Shown piece after piece: positions 59,885 through 64,000 of a stretch of DNA of 64,000 nt. Positions within the stretch are counted from its first letter, which is position 1. Every line of letters starts with the position of its first letter. The translations under genes and the position numbers were made by a program. This DNA is from Cumulibacter manganitolerans (lineage in GTDB: Bacteria; Actinomycetota; Actinomycetes; Mycobacteriales; Antricoccaceae), in NCBI RefSeq assembly GCF_009602465.1, contig NZ_WBKP01000004.1:62001-126000 (forward strand). The letters run 5' to 3'. The notes beneath the pieces are model-generated. The model made no database searches, was not told the origin of the DNA, and saw only the letters and a program-made list of their open reading frames with translations.

Positions 59885-61879
59885 CTACCGGTCGAGGATC
59901 TCGCCGGTGGCGGGGTCGACGGCGACCGGCTCCGCGACGCCGGAGCCGAGCGCGTCGACGACGGCACGCGCGGTGCCCGGCCCGATGCCGGGCACCTCCA
60001 TGAGGTCGTCGACCGTGGCCTTGCGCAGCGACCGCACGCTCCCGTAGCGCGCGAGCAGGGCGGCTCTCTTGCTCTCCCCCAGGCCCGGGATGTCGTCGAG
60101 GGCCGAGCTCAGCATCGCCTTGCCGCGCTTCTGGCGGTGGAACGCGATGGCGAAGCGGTGCGCCTCGTCGCGGATCCGCTGCACGAGGTACATCGCCTCG
60201 GAGGCCCGCGGCAGGATGTAGGGGTCGCTCTCCCCCGGCACCCAGATCTCCTCGAGCCGCTTGGCGATCCCGATCACCGCGATGTCGGTGATGCCGAGCT
60301 CGGTCAGCGCGTCGGACGCGGCCGCGACCTGCGGCGCGCCGCCGTCGACGATGAACAGGTTGGGCGGGTAGGCGAAGCGTCTCGGGCGGCCGGTCTCCTC
60401 GTCGGTGCGCGGCTCGGCGTCCTGCAGGTGCCGCCGGAACCGGCGCGTGACCACTTCGGCGATCGCCGCGGTGTCGTCGACCCCTTCACCGGAGCGGGCC
60501 TGGTGGACGTCGATCGACGCGCCGTCCTTCATCGCGCCACGTATCGAGAACCGTCGATAGTCGGACTTCTTGGGCAGACCGTCCTCGAACACCACCAGGC
60601 TGGCGACGACGTTCGTGCCCTGCACGTGGGAGACGTCGACGCACTCGATGCGCAGCGGCGCGTCGTCGAGCAGCAGCGCGTCCTGCAGCTCGCTCAGCGC
60701 CTGCGAGCGGGCGGTGAGGTCGCTGGCGCGCCGCAGCCGGTGCTGGGTGAACGCCTCGGCCGCGTTGCGCTCGACTGTCTGCAGCAGGTCCTTCTTGGCG
60801 CCGCGCCGGGGCACCCCGATCGTGACCTGCGACCCGCGCAACGCGGACAGCCGGTCGGCCAGTGCCTCCGCGTCCGGCGGCATCTCCGGGACGAGGATGC
60901 TGCGCGGGATGCTGCTCGTCGCGTCGTCCGACTCGTACACCTGCAGGAGGTACTGCTCGACGAGCTCGGAGGTGGTGAGCTCCTCGACCTTGTCGACGAC
61001 CCAGCCTCGGCGTCCGCGGATGCGCCCGCCGCGCACGTAGAACACCTGCACGGAGGCCTCGAGGTCGTCCTGGACGAACGCGACCACGTCGCAGTCGGTG
61101 CCGTCGGTGAGCACCACCGCGTTCTTCTCGGTCGCCTTGGCGAGCGCCCCGAGGTCGTCGCGGATGCGCGCCGCCCGCTCGAACTCGAGGTCCTCCGAGG
61201 CCTGCAGCATCTGCCGGCGCAGCCGCCGTTCGATCTGGTCGGAGCGCCCGGCCATGAAGTCGCAGAAGTCGTCGACGATCTCGCGGTGCTGCTCGGCCGT
61301 GACGCGCCCGATGCACGGCGCGGAGCACTTGTCGATGTAGCCGAGCAGGCACGGCCGGCCCATCTGGGTGTGCCTCTTGAACACGCCGTTGCTGCACGTG
61401 CGGGCCGGGAAGACGCGGGTGAGCAGGTCGAGGGTCTCGCGGATCGCCCACGCATGCGCGTACGGGCCGAAGTAGCGCACGCCCTTGCGCTTCGGCCCGC
61501 GCATCACCTGCAGCCGCGGGAACTCCTCCCCCACGGTGACCGCGAGGCTCGGATAGCTCTTGTCGTCGCGGTAGCGGACGTTGAACCGCGGATCGAACTC
61601 CTTGATCCACGAGTACTCGAGCTGCAGCGCCTCGACCTCGGTGCTCACCACCGTCCAGTCGACGCGCGCGCCGGTCTGCACCATCTGCTGGGTACGGGGG
61701 TGCAGCGCGGCGATGTCCTGGAAGTACGACGAGAGCCGGCTGCGCAGGCTCTTGGCCTTGCCCACGTAGATGACCCGGCCGTGCCGGTCGTAGAACCGGT
61801 AGACCCCGGGCTGGTCGGGGATCGTCCCCGGCGCCGGTCGGTACGCGGCCGGGCCGCCTACGTTCGGCTGTCTGCTCAC
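59885..61879 (-). CDS. uvrC: Excinuclease ABC subunit C
   Basis: 664 residues. N-terminal GIY-YIG nuclease ([26 protein letters not shown]), Cys-rich segment ([15 protein letters not shown]), UVR motif (~205-240), RNase H-like nuclease ([11 protein letters not shown] with the first catalytic Asp; [10 protein letters not shown]) and two C-terminal helix-hairpin-helix motifs ([26 protein letters not shown]). Makes the dual incision in nucleotide-excision repair. GTG 61879 lies 7 bp after TAGGGT and is probably leaderless; an upstream GTG (61909) precedes the promoter box. UvrA is encoded 1 kb away. Confidence 0.96.
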   Translation of the reverse strand: MSRQPNVGGPAAYRPAPGTIPDQPGVYRFYDRHGRVIYVGKAKSLRSRLSSYFQDIAALHPRTQQMVQTGARVDWTVVSTEVEALQLEYSWIKEFDPRFNVRYRDDKSYPSLAVTVGEEFPRLQVMRGPKRKGVRYFGPYAHAWAIRETLDLLTRVFPARTCSNGVFKRHTQMGRPCLLGYIDKCSAPCIGRVTAEQHREIVDDFCDFMAGRSDQIERRLRRQMLQASEDLEFERAARIRDDLGALAKATEKNAVVLTDGTDCDVVAFVQDDLEASVQVFYVRGGRIRGRRGWVVDKVEELTTSELVEQYLLQVYESDDATSSIPRSILVPEMPPDAEALADRLSALRGSQVTIGVPRRGAKKDLLQTVERNAAEAFTQHRLRRASDLTARSQALSELQDALLLDDAPLRIECVDVSHVQGTNVVASLVVFEDGLPKKSDYRRFSIRGAMKDGASIDVHQARSGEGVDDTAAIAEVVTRRFRRHLQDAEPRTDEETGRPRRFAYPPNLFIVDGGAPQVAAASDALTELGITDIAVIGIAKRLEEIWVPGESDPYILPRASEAMYLVQRIRDEAHRFAIAFHRQKRGKAMLSSALDDIPGLGESKRAALLARYGSVRSLRKATVDDLMEVPGIGPGTARAVVDALGSGVAEPVAVDPATGEILDR

Positions 61880-61886
61880 GACGTAC

Positions 61887-61892
61887 ACCCTA
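61887..61892 (-). promoter_or_regulatory. -10 box for leaderless uvrC
   Basis: TAGGGT on the minus strand ends 7 bp before GTG 61879; no ribosome-binding site is present. It decides the uvrC start against the upstream GTG at 61909. Confidence 0.45.
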
Positions 61893-61944
61893 TGCGCCGG
61901 GCCGGACACCGCCGGCGGCCGGAAATTCGGTCGCGTACCGCCGC

Positions 61945-61950
61945 TACGTT
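61945..61950 (+). promoter_or_regulatory. -10 box for the leaderless GNAT gene
   Basis: TACGTT ends 6 bp before ATG 61957 without a Shine-Dalgarno sequence. Together with the uvrC box it forms a divergent leaderless promoter pair. Confidence 0.45.
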
Positions 61951-61956
61951 GAGCGC

Positions 61957-62934
61957 ATGGAGCTGCAGATCCCGACCTCGCCGCACGCCACGCTGCGCGC
62001 CGCCGAGCCGGCCGACGTGCCCGCCGTCCTCACCCTGCTGCGCGCCCACGAGGCCGCGGTCTCCGGGGAGCCGTCCTGGAACGAGGGCGAGGTCGCCGAG
62101 CCGTTCACCACCGACAAGGGCCGGCGCGACACGCGGATGGTCGTCGGCGAGCGCGACGGCGCGGTGGTCGCACACTTCCTGGCGACCCGCGACACCGCCG
62201 ACCGCTGGTACGGCGACGCGACCGTCGACGTGTCGCTGCCGGCGGCCGCGCACGCCGACCTGACGCACACCGGGCTCGCGTGGGTGGAGCGGACGGCGGC
62301 GACGAATGCGGAGGGCACCCAGCGGGTGCGGATCACCCACTGGTGCTGGGAGAACGACGCGCGGTTCGCCGAGAGCCTGGCCGCGGCCGGGTACCAGCCG
62401 GTGCGGGCCTTCATCGAGATGCACCTCGACCTCGACGGTCGTGCGTCCACGCCGCCCACCGATGCGGTGCGCATCCGGCAGGCCGACCTGAGCGACCTCG
62501 CCGGCCCCGACGCCCGCATGATGTACGAGCTGATCTCGGAGTCGTTCCGCGACCACTACGACTACCACGAGCGCACCTACGACGAGTGGCTCGAACGACG
62601 CACCGCCGGAGCGAACTACGATCCCGACGGATGGTTCATCGCCGAGGTCGACGGGACGCCGGCCGGCGGGCTGATCCACGACACGGGGTACGTCGCCGAG
62701 CACGGCGCGAACTACGTCGCCAATCTCGGCACGCTGCGGTGGGCACGCGGGCGCGGCGTCGCCAAGGCGCTCCTCGAGCACTCGTTCGCGCGGGCGGCCG
62801 CGCAGGGCCGCCGTGCGGTCAAGCTGCACGTGGACGCCGAGAGCCCCACCGGCGCGACGGCGCTGTACGAGTCGGTCGGCATGCATCGGCACAAGGTCGG
62901 CCAGGAGTGGCAGCGCTTCGTGCCGGTCTGCTAG
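61957..62934 (+). CDS. Two-domain GNAT N-acetyltransferase
   Basis: 325 residues built of two GNAT folds. The N-terminal copy (~10-150) has a weakened acetyl-CoA site; the C-terminal copy (~165-325) retains the acetyl-CoA loop as [13 protein letters not shown] and the later [18 protein letters not shown]. The architecture resembles mycothiol synthase (MshD), but key context (other msh genes) is absent, so a different amine acceptor is likely. Converges on uvrA with 24 bp between stops; divergent from uvrC. Confidence 0.88.
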   Translation: MELQIPTSPHATLRAAEPADVPAVLTLLRAHEAAVSGEPSWNEGEVAEPFTTDKGRRDTRMVVGERDGAVVAHFLATRDTADRWYGDATVDVSLPAAAHADLTHTGLAWVERTAATNAEGTQRVRITHWCWENDARFAESLAAAGYQPVRAFIEMHLDLDGRASTPPTDAVRIRQADLSDLAGPDARMMYELISESFRDHYDYHERTYDEWLERRTAGANYDPDGWFIAEVDGTPAGGLIHDTGYVAEHGANYVANLGTLRWARGRGVAKALLEHSFARAAAQGRRAVKLHVDAESPTGATALYESVGMHRHKVGQEWQRFVPVC

Positions 62935-62958
62935 GCCGGCCGGTACGGAGCACCGCAC

Positions 62959-64000
<1,042 letters not shown>

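Noticed and set aside
61957-62934. Mycothiol synthase (mshD) for the double GNAT gene
   Set aside because: Architecture is similar, but the N-terminal domain and motif details are not diagnostic and no msh context exists; left as a generic GNAT enzyme.

Overview
The window is a very GC-rich (about 70% by eye), gene-dense segment of an actinobacterial chromosome. Evidence for this: third codon positions are almost all G or C, GTG starts and 4-bp ATGA/GTGA gene overlaps are common, and several genes lie 6-7 bp behind a TANNNT box (leaderless pattern). Actinobacterial markers are present: whiA, rbpA, opcA, a ferrochelatase with a Cys-rich tail, a DUF3097 protein and a SufR-led suf operon. From about 13 kb to 62 kb the gene order follows Mycobacterium tuberculosis Rv1420-Rv1488 (hemH, inhA/fabI, fabG1, moxR1 block, acn, ABC-F, suf, ctaB, tkt-tal-zwf-opcA-pgl, secG-tpi-pgk-gap, whiA-yvcK-rapZ-uvrC). 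However, FabI lacks the long InhA substrate loop, SufB has no intein and pgi sits inside the pentose-phosphate operon, so a lineage without mycolic acids is more likely. I cannot name the genus.

Layout. 1-10.3 kb: end of an HrpA helicase; a TSUP permease divergent from an MFS transporter; a beta-lactamase-fold serine hydrolase; then EamA transporter-gluQ-yhhQ-tgt, which reads as a queuosine-tRNA cluster. 10.3-10.8 kb: non-coding DNA with two 110-bp hairpin repeats and a 30-bp tandem duplication. 10.8-15.2 kb (minus): DUF3097-nfeD-SPFH-aldo/keto reductase-EamA. 15.3-21.6 kb: a conserved hypothetical on plus, then moxR-DUF58-VWA-fabG-fabI-hemH on minus. 21.8-33.8 kb: acyl-CoA synthetase, aconitase with a strong terminator, a second TSUP permease, an ABC exporter, an orphan polytopic membrane protein, an ABC-F ATPase, small membrane proteins and a K+ channel. 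33.9-40.2 kb (minus): sufR-sufB-sufD-sufC-sufS-sufU-sufT-like. 40.3-44.1 kb: CBS protein, ctaA and ctaB (heme A synthesis) and small unknown proteins. 44.4-53 kb (plus): tkt-tal-pgi-zwf-opcA-pgl. 53-61.9 kb (minus): rbpA, gap-pgk-tpiA-secG with terminator, and uvrC-rapZ-yvcK-whiA. 62-64 kb: a two-domain GNAT enzyme and the 3' end of uvrA.

Functionally this is a core-metabolism and maintenance region: tRNA queuosine modification, type II fatty acid synthesis, heme and heme A formation, Fe-S assembly, glycolysis, pentose-phosphate pathway, aconitase, protein export and nucleotide-excision repair. I found no prophage, insertion sequence, CRISPR array, rRNA or tRNA gene. I did not find an obviously new defence or mobile system. 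The least ordinary features are a Tgt enzyme with a rewritten substrate-specificity loop inside a compact queuosine cluster, a histone-H1-like basic N-terminal tail on glucose-6-phosphate dehydrogenase (and a similar C-terminal tail on UvrA), and the intergenic hairpin repeats after tgt.
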